This document shows, piece by piece, positions 23,679 through 33,495 of a stretch of DNA of 64,000 nucleotides; positions within the stretch are counted from its first letter, which is position 1, and each line of letters starts with the position of its first letter. The stretch is from UMGS172 sp045578845 (GTDB lineage Bacteria > Bacillota > Clostridia > Oscillospirales > Acutalibacteraceae), in the NCBI GenBank assembly GCA_045578845.1, contig JAZNLA010000066.1:1-64000 (forward strand), in the 5' to 3' direction. A program made the translations under genes and the position numbers. The notes under the pieces are model-generated. The model did not search any database. It saw only the letters and a program-made list of their open reading frames with translations, and was not told the DNA's origin.

Positions 23679-26600
23679 ATGGAAAGTATTGAATTTGAAT
23701 CCATAAAAATTGGCCTCGCTTCTCCCGAACAGATAAGAAGCTGGTCTCACGGCGAAGTTAAAAAGCCTGAAACCATTAACTACAGAACATTAAAACCTGA
23801 ACGTGACGGTCTTTACTGCGAAAGAATTTTCGGACCCCAAAAGGACTGGGAATGTCATTGCGGTAAGTACAAGAGAATTCGTTATAAAGGTAAAATTTGC
23901 GACCGTTGCGGTGTTGAAGTGACACGTGCCAAGGTAAGACGTGAGAGAATGGGTTCTATTGAACTTGCTGCCCCCGTTTCGCACATTTGGTACTACAAGA
24001 CCATTCCGTCAAGAATGGGACTTGTACTTGACGTTTCTCCCCGCCTTTTAGAGCATGTCCTTTATTTCTCGCAGTATATTGTTACCGATCCCGGTAATAC
24101 TCCGCTTCAAAAGAAACAACTTCTTAACGAGGCTCAGTATAATGATATGCGTGAGAAGTATGAGAATGACTTCGAAGCAGGCATGGGTGCAGAAGCAATT
24201 AAAAAACTCCTTTCGGAGATTGATGTAGAAGAAACCTGTAAAGAACTCGCAACAGAGTTAGAAGATGCAACCGGTCAAAAGAGGGTAAGACTTCTTAAAA
24301 GACTTGAGGTTATGGAAGCATTCAGACAGTCGGGCAACCGTCCCGAATGGATGATTTTAGATGTTATCCCTGTAATTCCGCCCGATTTACGTCCCATGGT
24401 ACAACTTGACGGCGGACGTTTCGCCACAAGTGACCTTAATGACCTTTATCGCCGTGTTATCAACCGTAACAACCGTCTTAAAAGACTGCTTGAACTCGGT
24501 GCACCTGATATAATTGTTCGCAACGAAAAAAGAATGTTGCAGGAGGCTGTTGATGCTCTTATCGACAACGGCCGCCGCGGCAAAGCCGTTACAGGTGCCA
24601 ACAATAGAGCACTTAAATCCCTTTCCGATATGTTAAAGGGTAAGCAGGGACGTTTCCGTCAAAACCTGCTCGGTAAACGTGTTGACTATTCCGGCCGTTC
24701 GGTTATCGTTGTAGGACCCGAACTTAAAATGTATCAGTGCGGTCTTCCTAAGGAAATGGCTATCGAACTGTTCAAACCTTTCATTATGAAACGTTTGGCA
24801 GAAACAGGTGTGGTTTCCAACGTTAAAACCGCACGTAAAATGGTTGACCGTGCCGGAACCGAGGTTTGGGACGCACTTGAGATGGTTATCAAGGACCATC
24901 CCGTACTTCTCAACCGTGCTCCGACACTTCACAGACTCGGTATTCAAGCCTTTGAGCCGGTACTTGTTGAGGGACGTGCATTAAAACTGCATCCGCTCGT
25001 ATGTACCGCTTACAACGCCGACTTTGACGGCGACCAAATGGCTGTTCATGTACCTCTTTCCGCTGAGGCACAGGCAGAGGCAAGATTCCTTATGCTTGCC
25101 GCAAACAACCTGCTTAAACCTTCTGACGGTAAACCTGTAACCGTTCCCACACAGGATATGGTTTTAGGCTCATACTACCTTACCATCGTAAAACCCGATG
25201 AGCCGGGTGCCAATAAGGTTTTCCGTGATAAGGAAGAGGCTATTATGGCTTATAGCGACGGTATTGTCGGACTTCACGCACCTATCCGTGTCCGCATGGA
25301 AAAAGACGGTGAATATGGTCTTACATGGTGTACCGTAGGTTTCCTTATCTTCAATGAGTCTATTCCTCAGAACTTGGGATTTGCAGACCGTTCTAAGCCG
25401 GAAAATAAATTCCGCCTTGAAATCTGCTTCACACCCAAGGACCCTGACGCCACTCGGATTTTGTCATGTGACGATATAAACAACTTTAAGGTCGGCAAAG
25501 GACAACTCGGTAAAATTATCGATCGTTGTATTAAGTTGTGCGGCACTTCCGAAACCGCAATAGTTCTTGATAAAATCAAGGACACCGGTTTTAAATATTC
25601 AACTAAGGGTGCTATCACCGTTGCTGTTTCCGATGCTATAATTCCTCCGCAGAAACAGGAAATTATTTCTAAAGCAGAGGCAAAAATAGACGAGGTAAAG
25701 AAAATTTACCGCCGCGGATTCTTAACCAATAATGAGCGTCTTTCCATGGTTATTAAGATTTGGAACGATGCTACCGACGAAATAGCCGATGCCCTTAAAG
25801 GCAACCTTGATGAGTTCAACCCCATATTCATGATGGCTGACTCAGGTGCCCGTGGTTCTATGAGCCAGATTAAACAGTTGGCAGGTATGCGTGGACTTAT
25901 TTCCAACACATCAGGTGCAGTTATCGAAATTCCTATTCGTGCTAACTACCGTGAAGGCTTAAATGTACTTGAGTACTTTATTTCTTCCCGTGGTGCCCGT
26001 AAAGGTCTTGCCGATACCGCTCTTAGAACTGCTGACTCGGGTTACCTTACCCGCCGTATGGTTGACGTATCTCAAGATGTTATTATTCGTGAGGACGATT
26101 GCGGTGCCGATGAAGGTCTTACCGTAACAGCCATTATGGAAGGCAATCAGGTTATCGAAAAATTAGAAGACAGATTGCTCGGCAGATACCTCTTGAATAA
26201 TTTTGTTGACGAGGCAACCGGTGAAATTTTGGTTGACAATCAGCACATGATGACCGATGAGGACATCGCGATTATCATGGAAAAGGGCACAACTTCGGTT
26301 GATATTCGTTCAATTCTTTGCTGCCGTTCTAAACACGGTGTATGTAAGAAGTGCTACGGTATGAACCTTGCAACAGGACTCCCTGTTACAGTCGGTGAGG
26401 CTGTCGGTATTATCGCCGCTCAGTCTATCGGTGAGCCCGGTACACAGTTGACCATGCGTACCTTCCATACCGGTGGTATTGCAAGTACCGAAGATATTAC
26501 CCAAGGTCTTCCCCGTGTTGAAGAACTGTTTGAAGCAAGAAGACCTAAACACAGTTCAATTATTTCGGAAATTTCGGGTACAGTTACCCTTACCGAGGAT

Positions 26601-27305
26601 AAAAAGAACCGCGTTGTGTTGGTTAACGATGCCGAAACCGCTGAGGAACGTAAGTATGTTATTCCGTTCGGATACCGCGTAACCGTAGCAAACGGCGATG
26701 TTATTGAAAAAGGACATCAGATTACCGAAGGCTCGATTGCACCTGCTGATATTCTTGAAGTAAGCGGTCCCGGAGCAGTTGAAACCTATATTATTAAAGA
26801 AATTCAGAACGCTTACCGTTCACAGGGTGTTGAAATCAACGATAAGCATATCGAGGTTATCATTCGCCAGATGATGCGTAAGTTCAGAATTGTCGATGCG
26901 GGAAGCACTTCCTTCATTCCGAATTCTATGGTTGACCGCGGCGAAGTTTATGCCGCAAATGCCGAAATCGAAGCAAGAATGGCTGCCGGTGAAGAAGGTC
27001 TTGCACTTTGCACCTATGACACGACTTTACTCGGTATCACAAAGGCTTCGCTCGCTACAGAGTCATTCCTTTCTGCTGCATCATTCCAAGAAACCACAAG
27101 AGTTCTTACAGATGCCGCAATTAAAGGTAAAATTGACCCGCTCTTCGGTCTTAAAGAAAATGTTATTATCGGTAAACTCGTACCTGCAGGTACCGGCATG
27201 AAGTGTTACCAAGAAGATGACGAGCAAATCACAGAAGATACTGCAGATTTCGCAGTCAATGATGACGTATTTCCGTTAGAAGGCATAGAAACACCGACTT
27301 TGTGA
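23679..27305 (+). CDS. rpoC: RNA polymerase subunit beta'
   Basis: 1208 aa. It shows the N-terminal zinc site 'CHCGKYKRIRYKGKICDRCG', the catalytic 'NADFDGDQMAVHVPLS', the trigger loop region 'ESFLSAASFQETTRVL' and the second zinc cluster 'CRSKHGVCKKCYG'. AAGGAG precedes the ATG. No hairpin terminator is evident after the stop, and a new promoter follows within 45 nt. Confidence 0.98.
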   Translation: MESIEFESIKIGLASPEQIRSWSHGEVKKPETINYRTLKPERDGLYCERIFGPQKDWECHCGKYKRIRYKGKICDRCGVEVTRAKVRRERMGSIELAAPVSHIWYYKTIPSRMGLVLDVSPRLLEHVLYFSQYIVTDPGNTPLQKKQLLNEAQYNDMREKYENDFEAGMGAEAIKKLLSEIDVEETCKELATELEDATGQKRVRLLKRLEVMEAFRQSGNRPEWMILDVIPVIPPDLRPMVQLDGGRFATSDLNDLYRRVINRNNRLKRLLELGAPDIIVRNEKRMLQEAVDALIDNGRRGKAVTGANNRALKSLSDMLKGKQGRFRQNLLGKRVDYSGRSVIVVGPELKMYQCGLPKEMAIELFKPFIMKRLAETGVVSNVKTARKMVDRAGTEVWDALEMVIKDHPVLLNRAPTLHRLGIQAFEPVLVEGRALKLHPLVCTAYNADFDGDQMAVHVPLSAEAQAEARFLMLAANNLLKPSDGKPVTVPTQDMVLGSYYLTIVKPDEPGANKVFRDKEEAIMAYSDGIVGLHAPIRVRMEKDGEYGLTWCTVGFLIFNESIPQNLGFADRSKPENKFRLEICFTPKDPDATRILSCDDINNFKVGKGQLGKIIDRCIKLCGTSETAIVLDKIKDTGFKYSTKGAITVAVSDAIIPPQKQEIISKAEAKIDEVKKIYRRGFLTNNERLSMVIKIWNDATDEIADALKGNLDEFNPIFMMADSGARGSMSQIKQLAGMRGLISNTSGAVIEIPIRANYREGLNVLEYFISSRGARKGLADTALRTADSGYLTRRMVDVSQDVIIREDDCGADEGLTVTAIMEGNQVIEKLEDRLLGRYLLNNFVDEATGEILVDNQHMMTDEDIAIIMEKGTTSVDIRSILCCRSKHGVCKKCYGMNLATGLPVTVGEAVGIIAAQSIGEPGTQLTMRTFHTGGIASTEDITQGLPRVEELFEARRPKHSSIISEISGTVTLTEDKKNRVVLVNDAETAEERKYVIPFGYRVTVANGDVIEKGHQITEGSIAPADILEVSGPGAVETYIIKEIQNAYRSQGVEINDKHIEVIIRQMMRKFRIVDAGSTSFIPNSMVDRGEVYAANAEIEARMAAGEEGLALCTYDTTLLGITKASLATESFLSAASFQETTRVLTDAAIKGKIDPLFGLKENVIIGKLVPAGTGMKCYQEDDEQITEDTADFAVNDDVFPLEGIETPTL

Positions 27306-27345
27306 TAATATTTTTTTAAATTCTTAATAGATTTTTAGAAAATAC

Positions 27346-27374
27346 TTGACAAAACTACTTTATCGGTGTTAAAC
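27346..27374 (+). promoter_or_regulatory. promoter of the rpsL operon
   Basis: TTGACA (27346-27351), 17-nt spacer, TTAAAC (27369-27374). The -35 is consensus and the -10 is weak. Confidence 0.6.
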
Positions 27375-27420
27375 TCTATCAGTGTGCGGACGATTGTCCA
27401 AACCTACAATTTATATATTA

Positions 27421-27446
27421 CGCAGGCAGGCTTTAGTCTGCCTGCG
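27421..27446 (+). promoter_or_regulatory. strong leader hairpin before rpsL
   Basis: CGCAGGCAG (27421-27429) pairs perfectly with CTGCCTGCG (27438-27446). A TTTTTT run follows 10 nt later and the rpsL ribosome-binding site is close by. It could act as a partial attenuator or as a protein-binding leader. Confidence 0.55.
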
Positions 27447-27477
27447 TCGTATACATTTTTTCATTAGGAGGTGTAAT

Positions 27478-27900
27478 ATGCCAACCTTTAACCAGTTAGT
27501 CCGTTCGGGTCGTCAGACCATCGAGAAAAAGGCTAAGGCTCCTGCTCTTTTAAAGGGTTATAACTCTATGAAGAGAAGTTTAACCGACAACGATTCTCCC
27601 CAAAAGAGAGGCGTTTGTACTGCCGTTAAAACATCGACTCCTAAAAAGCCGAACTCGGCTCTTCGTAAAATCGCCAGAGTACGTCTTTCCAACGGTATCG
27701 AAGTTTCAGCCTATATTCCCGGTATCGGACACAACCTGCAGGAACACTCGGTTGTTCTTATCAGAGGCGGCCGTGTTAAGGACCTTCCCGGTGTGCGTTA
27801 CCACATCATCAGAGGTACCCTTGATGCTCAAGGTGTTGCTAACAGAATGCAGGCTCGTTCGAAGTACGGAGCAAAGCGTCCCAAGGCAGGTGCTAAATAA
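27478..27900 (+). CDS. rpsL: 30S ribosomal protein S12
   Basis: 140 aa. It begins 'PTFNQLVRSGRQT', with 'TPKKPNSALRKIA' and 'GGRVKDLPGVRYHIIRGTLD', so both lysines linked to streptomycin sensitivity are present. The ATG at 27478 follows AGGAGG. A longer frame from 27382 lies over the leader hairpin and is rejected. Confidence 0.98.
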   Translation: MPTFNQLVRSGRQTIEKKAKAPALLKGYNSMKRSLTDNDSPQKRGVCTAVKTSTPKKPNSALRKIARVRLSNGIEVSAYIPGIGHNLQEHSVVLIRGGRVKDLPGVRYHIIRGTLDAQGVANRMQARSKYGAKRPKAGAK

Positions 27901-28041
27901 AATTGCCTAAATTAACGACGAATCTTTTGTCGCTGTTCTTTAAAATGGCGTTTATATATATGTAACGCCTCTTAAAATGGAACTAACGGGATTTGTCACT
28001 CGAGTACCTATGATATCATTATGTGAAGGAGGGAAGTTAAA
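27901..28041 (+). other. rpsL-rpsG spacer with small hairpins
   Basis: 141 nt, unusually long for this operon. Two short stems are visible: CGAC/GTCG (about 27916-27932) and GGCGTT (27947-27952) with AACGCC (27964-27969). No frame or promoter of quality is seen. Binding by S7, which regulates this operon in other bacteria, would be a reasonable idea. Confidence 0.35.
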
Positions 28042-28512
28042 GTGCCAAGAAGAGGCTTTATCGCAAAACGTGATGTATTGCCCGATCCGCTTTACAATTC
28101 CAAAATCGTTACCCGTCTTATCAACAATATTATGTTAGACGGTAAGAAGGGTGTCGCTCAGAAAATTGTTTACGGAGCGTTTGACATTATTTCCGAAAAG
28201 ACCGGTAAGGAGGCCCTTGAGGTTTTCGAACAGGCTATGGAAAATGTAATGCCGCAACTCGAAGTAAAAGCAGTTCGTAAGGGCGGTGCCACTTATCAAG
28301 TACCTTTCGAGGTTAGACCCGAAAGAAAGCAAACTCTCGGTCTGCGTTGGCTTACAACCTATGCCCGCAACCGTTCGGAAGCAACAATGAAAGAGCGTCT
28401 TGCTGCTGAAATCCTCGATGCAACAAACGGCATCGGCGGTGCAGCCAAGAAGCGTGAAGACACCCATAAAATGGCTGAGTCTAATAAGGCTTTTGCTCAT
28501 TATAGATGGTAA
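28042..28512 (+). CDS. rpsG: 30S ribosomal protein S7
   Basis: 156 aa, full length, starting 'PRRGFIAKRDVLPDPLYNSK'. The start codon is GTG, 11 nt after GGAGGG. 'TYQVPFEVRPERKQTLGLRW' is the family signature. It is followed by fusA in the same operon. Confidence 0.97.
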   Translation: MPRRGFIAKRDVLPDPLYNSKIVTRLINNIMLDGKKGVAQKIVYGAFDIISEKTGKEALEVFEQAMENVMPQLEVKAVRKGGATYQVPFEVRPERKQTLGLRWLTTYARNRSEATMKERLAAEILDATNGIGGAAKKREDTHKMAESNKAFAHYRW

Positions 28513-28560
28513 TCGTGATTTTACTTGCTCTGAATTTTTCAGAGAAATGTGGAGGATAAT

Positions 28561-30645
28561 ATGCCAAGAAAAGTATCACTTGAAAAAACAAGAAATATTG
28601 GTATCATGGCTCACATTGACGCAGGTAAAACTACAACTACCGAGCGTATTCTGTTCTATACAGGTAAAACCCATAAGATAGGCGAAACCCACGACGGTGA
28701 CGCCACTATGGACTGGATGGCACAGGAGCAGGAGAGAGGTATTACCATTACTTCTGCTGCTACCACCTGTTTCTGGAAAGAGCATCGTATCAATATTATC
28801 GACACCCCCGGACACGTTGACTTCACTGTTGAAGTTCAGCGTTCACTCCGCGTACTTGACGGTTCTGTTACCGTTCTTTGCGCAAAGGGAGGTGTTGAGC
28901 CCCAGTCGGAAACTGTTTGGAGACAGGCCGACGAATACCGTGTACCCCGTATGATTTACGTCAACAAGATGGATATTATGGGTGCCGACTTCTACAATGT
29001 TCTTAATATGGTTAAAGAAAGATTCCAGTGTAATGCTGTTCCCATTCAGTTGCCTATCGGCTCTGAGGACACATTTAAGGGAATTATCGACCTTGTTGAA
29101 AACAACGCAGAAGTTTATTATGACGATCTCGGTAAAGATGTTCGCCGCGAAGAAATTCCCGACGACATGAAAGAACTTGCCGAGAAATACCGTTCAGAAC
29201 TCATTGAGCACATCGTCGAACAAGACGAAGAACTCATGGAGAAATATTTTGAAGGTGAAGAGCCTACTATCGAACAAATGAAGGCTGTCATCCGCAAGGC
29301 TACAATTGCTAATGAAATGGTTCCCATTTGTTGCGGTACTTCTTACCGCAACAAGGGTGTTCAACCCCTTCTTGATGCAATCGTAGACTATATGCCCGCT
29401 CCTACCGATGTTCCCGATATCAAGGGTATTAACCCTGATACCGAAGAAGAAGATGTAAGACACACCGGTGATAACGAGCCGTTTGCTGCTCTTGCATTTA
29501 AGATTGCTACCGACCCGTTTGTCGGTAAAATCTGCTTCTTCCGTGTATATTCGGGTAGCGTAGATGCAGGTGCTACCGTTTATAACCCCATCAAGGACCA
29601 AAGGGAAAGACTTGGCCGTATCTTACAGATGCACGCCAACCACAGAGAAGATATCGAAACCTGTTATTCGGGTGATATCGCAGCCGCAGTAGGTCTTAAA
29701 AATACCACTACCGGTGATACTCTTTGTGATGAAAAAAATCCCGTTATATTAGAGTCTATGAACTTCCCCGAGCCGGTTATTCGTGTTGCTATTGAGCCTA
29801 AGACCAAAGCAGGACAGGAAAAAATGGGTATTGCCCTTTCCAAACTCGCTGAGGAAGACCCGACATTCAAGTTCTATACCGATGAAGAAACCGGTCAGAC
29901 CATTATTGCCGGTATGGGTGAACTTCACCTTGAAATCATCGTTGACCGTATGCTCCGTGAGTTTAAGGTTGAGGCTAATGTCGGTAAACCGCAGGTTGCT
30001 TACAAAGAAACCGTTCGCAAGAATTCTGATGTTGATTGCAAGTATGCACGTCAGTCCGGTGGTAAAGGTCAGTACGGTCATGTTAAAATCAGACTGTCGC
30101 CTAACGAAACCGGTAAAGGCTACGAGTTTATCAATGCCGTTGTCGGCGGTGCTATTCCCAAGGAATATATCCCCGCTGTTGACGCAGGTATCAAGGGTGC
30201 TATGCAAAACGGTGTCCTCGCCGGCTACAATGTAGTTGACGTTAAGGTAGAACTTTACGACGGTTCTTATCATGAAGTTGACTCTTCTGAAATGGCATTT
30301 AAGATTGCCGGTTCTATGGCATTCAAAGAGGCTTGCAAAAAGGCCGACCCGGTTCTTATGGAACCTATCATGAAGGTTGTTGTTATTGTTCCTGAGGATT
30401 ACATGGGCGATGTTATCGGTGACCTTAATGCCCGCCGCGGCGAAATTCAAGGCTTCGAAGACAGGTCCGGCGGTGTTAAGCAGATTAACGCCCGCGTTCC
30501 TCTCGGTGATATGTTTGGTTACGCTACCGACCTCCGTTCCAAAACTCAAGGCCGTGGCCAGTATGTAATGGAACCCGACGGTTACAAGGAAGTACCGAAG
30601 AGCATTGCCGAAAAAATCATTTCTACGAGAACTAAAGGCGAATAA
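28561..30645 (+). CDS. fusA: elongation factor G
   Basis: 694 aa. The G domain carries 'AHIDAGKTTTTERILFYTG', the switch region 'DTPGHVDFTVEVQRSLRVLD' and 'NKMD'. Domain IV has 'YARQSGGKGQYGHVKIRLSP'. It drives translocation on the ribosome. The ATG at 28561 follows GGAGG. A GTG 12 nt earlier overlaps that site and is rejected. Confidence 0.98.
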   Translation: MPRKVSLEKTRNIGIMAHIDAGKTTTTERILFYTGKTHKIGETHDGDATMDWMAQEQERGITITSAATTCFWKEHRINIIDTPGHVDFTVEVQRSLRVLDGSVTVLCAKGGVEPQSETVWRQADEYRVPRMIYVNKMDIMGADFYNVLNMVKERFQCNAVPIQLPIGSEDTFKGIIDLVENNAEVYYDDLGKDVRREEIPDDMKELAEKYRSELIEHIVEQDEELMEKYFEGEEPTIEQMKAVIRKATIANEMVPICCGTSYRNKGVQPLLDAIVDYMPAPTDVPDIKGINPDTEEEDVRHTGDNEPFAALAFKIATDPFVGKICFFRVYSGSVDAGATVYNPIKDQRERLGRILQMHANHREDIETCYSGDIAAAVGLKNTTTGDTLCDEKNPVILESMNFPEPVIRVAIEPKTKAGQEKMGIALSKLAEEDPTFKFYTDEETGQTIIAGMGELHLEIIVDRMLREFKVEANVGKPQVAYKETVRKNSDVDCKYARQSGGKGQYGHVKIRLSPNETGKGYEFINAVVGGAIPKEYIPAVDAGIKGAMQNGVLAGYNVVDVKVELYDGSYHEVDSSEMAFKIAGSMAFKEACKKADPVLMEPIMKVVVIVPEDYMGDVIGDLNARRGEIQGFEDRSGGVKQINARVPLGDMFGYATDLRSKTQGRGQYVMEPDGYKEVPKSIAEKIISTRTKGE

Positions 30646-30665
30646 TTTTTCGTTTTAAATTTCTC

Positions 30666-30694
30666 TTGAAATTTGCTCTTATATTTGGTAAACT
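30666..30694 (+). promoter_or_regulatory. internal promoter before tuf
   Basis: TTGAAA (30666-30671), 17-nt spacer, TAAACT (30689-30694), in the 106-nt fusA-tuf gap. It would allow extra expression of EF-Tu. Confidence 0.55.
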
Positions 30695-30751
30695 AATAAG
30701 AGACCAATAAAAAATAAATAAACTTATATTCATTCAAGGAGGAAATTCCAA

Positions 30752-31951
30752 ATGGCAAAGGCAAAATTTGAACGTTCCAAGCCGCACGTAAACATTGGTA
30801 CCATCGGTCACGTTGACCATGGTAAAACCACTCTTACTGCTGCAATCACTAAGTTCCTTTCTTTAAAGGGCTACGCACAGTTTGAAGACTATGCAAACAT
30901 CGATAAGGCTCCCGAAGAGAGAGAGCGTGGTATCACAATTAATACCGCACACGTTGAGTACGAAACCGATACTCGTCACTATGCACACGTTGACTGCCCC
31001 GGACACGCTGACTATGTTAAGAACATGATCACCGGTGCTGCTCAGATGGATGGTGCTATCCTCGTTATCGCTTCTACCGACGGTCCTATGGCTCAGACCA
31101 AGGAGCACCTTCTCCTTGCTCGTCAGGTTGGCGTTCCCTACATTGTTGTATTCATGAACAAAGTAGACCAGGTTGACGACCCTGAACTTCTCGACCTCGT
31201 TGAGATGGAAATCCGTGAAACCCTCGACAAGTACGAGTTCCCCGGCGACGATACTCCTATCATCAAAGGTTCCGCTCTTGTTGCTCTCGAGTGTGCTTCT
31301 TCTGATCCTACCGATGCTGCTTATGCACCTATTCAGGAACTTATGGATGCTGTTGACAGTTACATTCCTACTCCTGACCGTAAGGCTGACCTTCCCTTCA
31401 TTATGCCTATCGAAGATGTTATGACCATTTCCGGTCGTGGTACTGTTGTTACCGGCCGTGTAGAGCGTGGTCAACTTAACGCAGGCGACGAAGTTGAAAT
31501 TATCGGTCTTACCGAAGAGCGTCGTAAAGTTGTTGTTACTTCTATGGAAATGTTCCGTAAAACTCTTGATTACTGTGAGGCCGGCGATAACGTTGGTGCA
31601 CTTCTCCGTGGCGTAGGCCGTGAAGAAGTTGAGCGTGGGCAGGTTCTCTGCAAACCCGGCTCCATCAATCCTCACACTAAATTCCATGGTCAAGTTTACG
31701 TTCTTACCAAGGAAGAGGGCGGACGTCATACTCCGTTCATGAATAACTACCGTCCTCAGTTCTATTTCAGAACTACCGACGTTACCGGCGTTGTAAGTTT
31801 ACCTGCAGGCACCGAGATGTGCATGCCCGGTGATAACGTTGAGATGGACGTAGAACTCATCACCCCGATTGCTATCGAAGAAGGTCTCCGCTTCGCTATC
31901 CGTGAAGGCGGCCGTACCGTTGGTTCGGGCGTTGTTACCAAAATTAACTAA
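30752..31951 (+). CDS. tuf: elongation factor Tu
   Basis: 399 aa. Shows 'GTIGHVDHGKTTLTAAITK', 'DCPGHADYVKNMITGAAQMD' and 'NKVDQ'. The start is well supported by AAGGAGG. It closes the rpsL-rpsG-fusA-tuf unit with a strong terminator. Confidence 0.98.
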   Translation: MAKAKFERSKPHVNIGTIGHVDHGKTTLTAAITKFLSLKGYAQFEDYANIDKAPEERERGITINTAHVEYETDTRHYAHVDCPGHADYVKNMITGAAQMDGAILVIASTDGPMAQTKEHLLLARQVGVPYIVVFMNKVDQVDDPELLDLVEMEIRETLDKYEFPGDDTPIIKGSALVALECASSDPTDAAYAPIQELMDAVDSYIPTPDRKADLPFIMPIEDVMTISGRGTVVTGRVERGQLNAGDEVEIIGLTEERRKVVVTSMEMFRKTLDYCEAGDNVGALLRGVGREEVERGQVLCKPGSINPHTKFHGQVYVLTKEEGGRHTPFMNNYRPQFYFRTTDVTGVVSLPAGTEMCMPGDNVEMDVELITPIAIEEGLRFAIREGGRTVGSGVVTKIN

Positions 31952-31981
31952 TTTTTAGTTATAGGTAAAACAAGATTCATT

Positions 31982-32017
31982 AACCCACAGTTCCTTGGGA
32001 ACTGTGGGTTTTTATTT
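31982..32017 (+). terminator. tuf terminator
   Basis: AACCCACAGTTCC (31982-31994) pairs with GGAACTGTGGGTT around a TTG loop and is followed by TTTATTTTTT. Confidence 0.92.
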
Positions 32018-32155
32018 TTTGTAGGGTGAGGCGGAAAATGCCGCACCGATATTTAATTTTTGAACGATTTTTTAGTAAAAAACCGTCTAAAAATACTCGA
32101 ATTTATAAAGTTTATCAAAATTTTCAAAAAAAATGAAAAAATTGCAAAAAAATAC

Positions 32156-32184
32156 TTGCAATTTAAAAGGCTATATGGTATAGT
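32156..32184 (+). promoter_or_regulatory. promoter of the S10 ribosomal operon
   Basis: TTGCAA (32156-32161), 17-nt spacer, TATAGT (32179-32184), after an AT-rich tract (about 32075-32155) that could act as an UP element. Transcription begins near 32191. Confidence 0.75.
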
Positions 32185-32189
32185 ACTAA

Positions 32190-32469
32190 GGCACGTAATG
32201 TGCAGGTATGCGTTGATGCGGGAGGTGGCCGACCAAAAGAGTCGGGAAATTTCCGCGGAGTATGTCCAGATTTTAAATCGGGCGACAAAATTTTGCGTTG
32301 TTCCATAACTTGCGAATGTGGAACAAAAACGCTTCTGTCTGTCCCGAATTGCAAAAGTTTCCCTTTGGCAATTCGGATTTTATAATGGTACTGAAAGAAA
32401 CACGCGGTACTGTGTAAAAAACAGATAACCAAGCGTTGCCCGCCGAACTTTTTAAGGAGGCGAAAGTTA
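32190..32469 (+). ncRNA. structured 5' leader of the S10 operon
   Basis: About 280 nt of untranslated leader with clear pairing. CCGAC/GTCGG lies around 32229-32246. GTTCCA/TGGAAC is nested in GCGTT/AACGC (about 32292-32333). CCGAATTGC/GCAATTCGG (about 32343-32376) has an inner AAAG/CTTT helix. Autogenous control through a leader is known for S10 operons in other bacteria (for example by L4). This particular fold I cannot match to a named family. Confidence 0.6.
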
Positions 32470-32781
32470 ATGGCAGTTAAGGAAAAAATCAGAATCAGAC
32501 TGAAGAGTTACGACCATGCACTCATCGACCAGGCATCCGAGAAGATTATCGAGACCGCTAAGCGTACAGGTGCAAGAGTTTCGGGTCCCGTACCCCTTCC
32601 TACTGAAAAGGAAGTTGTAACCATTCTTCGTGCAGTCCATAAGTATAAGGACAGCCGTGAGCAGTTTGAAAGCAGAACCCACAAAAGGCTTATCGACGTT
32701 CTCAGACCTTCCAACAAAACTGTTGAAGCTCTGATGGGTCTTGAGCTCCCCGCCGGCGTAGAAATCGAAATTAAACTTTAA
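32470..32781 (+). CDS. rpsJ: 30S ribosomal protein S10
   Basis: 103 aa, beginning 'AVKEKIRIRLKSYDHALIDQ'. S10 also works as NusE in antitermination. AAGGAGG precedes the ATG. It is the first gene of the 30-gene ribosomal superoperon running to rplQ and follows the long structured leader. Confidence 0.98.
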   Translation: MAVKEKIRIRLKSYDHALIDQASEKIIETAKRTGARVSGPVPLPTEKEVVTILRAVHKYKDSREQFESRTHKRLIDVLRPSNKTVEALMGLELPAGVEIEIKL

Positions 32782-32845
32782 TTTCCCGCGGGCAGGTCAT
32801 GTTGGCAGAAATCTGTCAACCAATAACCATTTAGGAGGATAAAAA

Positions 32846-33478
32846 ATGCAAAAAGGTATTGTAGGCAAGAAGTTAGGCATGACCCAACTTTTTGACGCAA
32901 ACGGTAACGTTGTTCCTGTTACTGTTATCGAGGCTGGCCCCTGTGCTGTAAGCCAGAAGAAAACAGTTGAGAATGACGGTTACGATGCAATTCAGGTAGG
33001 CTTCGGCGACCTGAAAGCAACAAAGGTAAATAAGCCCATGAAGGGCCACTTTGCCAAGGGAGATGTTGCTCCCAAGAAGGTTCTTCGTGAATTCAGAATG
33101 GACGATTGCTCGGCTTACAATGTAGGCGACATCATCAAGGCTGACGTATTCGCAGAGGGCGACAAGGTTGATGTAAGAGGCACAAGTAAAGGTAAGGGTT
33201 ACGCCGGCGTAATTAAGCGTTGGAACTTCTCTCGCCTTAAAGAGTCTCACGGTACAGGCCCTGTTCACCGTCACGGCGGTTCGTTAGGTGCCAGTTCTAC
33301 ACCTTCGCGTGTTATGAAGGGCAAAAAGATGGCAGGTCACCTCGGTAATGAGCGTGTGACCGTTCAAAACCTTGAAATCGTCAAGGTAGACGCTGAAAAC
33401 AATATTATAGCAATCAAGGGTGCCATTCCCGGTCCTAAGGGTGCTGTAGTAGTTGTATTCGACAGCGTTAAAGCATAA
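32846..33478 (+). CDS. rplC: 50S ribosomal protein L3
   Basis: 210 aa, starting 'QKGIVGKKLGMTQLFDANGN'. The central 'HRHGGSLGASSTPSRVMKGK' loop reaches the peptidyl transferase region. AGGAGG precedes the ATG. Second in the operon. Confidence 0.98.
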   Translation: MQKGIVGKKLGMTQLFDANGNVVPVTVIEAGPCAVSQKKTVENDGYDAIQVGFGDLKATKVNKPMKGHFAKGDVAPKKVLREFRMDDCSAYNVGDIIKADVFAEGDKVDVRGTSKGKGYAGVIKRWNFSRLKESHGTGPVHRHGGSLGASSTPSRVMKGKKMAGHLGNERVTVQNLEIVKVDAENNIIAIKGAIPGPKGAVVVVFDSVKA

Positions 33479-33495
33479 GGAAGGAGTGAGTAAAA

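Noticed and set aside
32060..32432. Frames on both strands over the S10 leader
   Set aside because: They run through the promoter and the stem-loops of the leader. No ribosome-binding site supports them.
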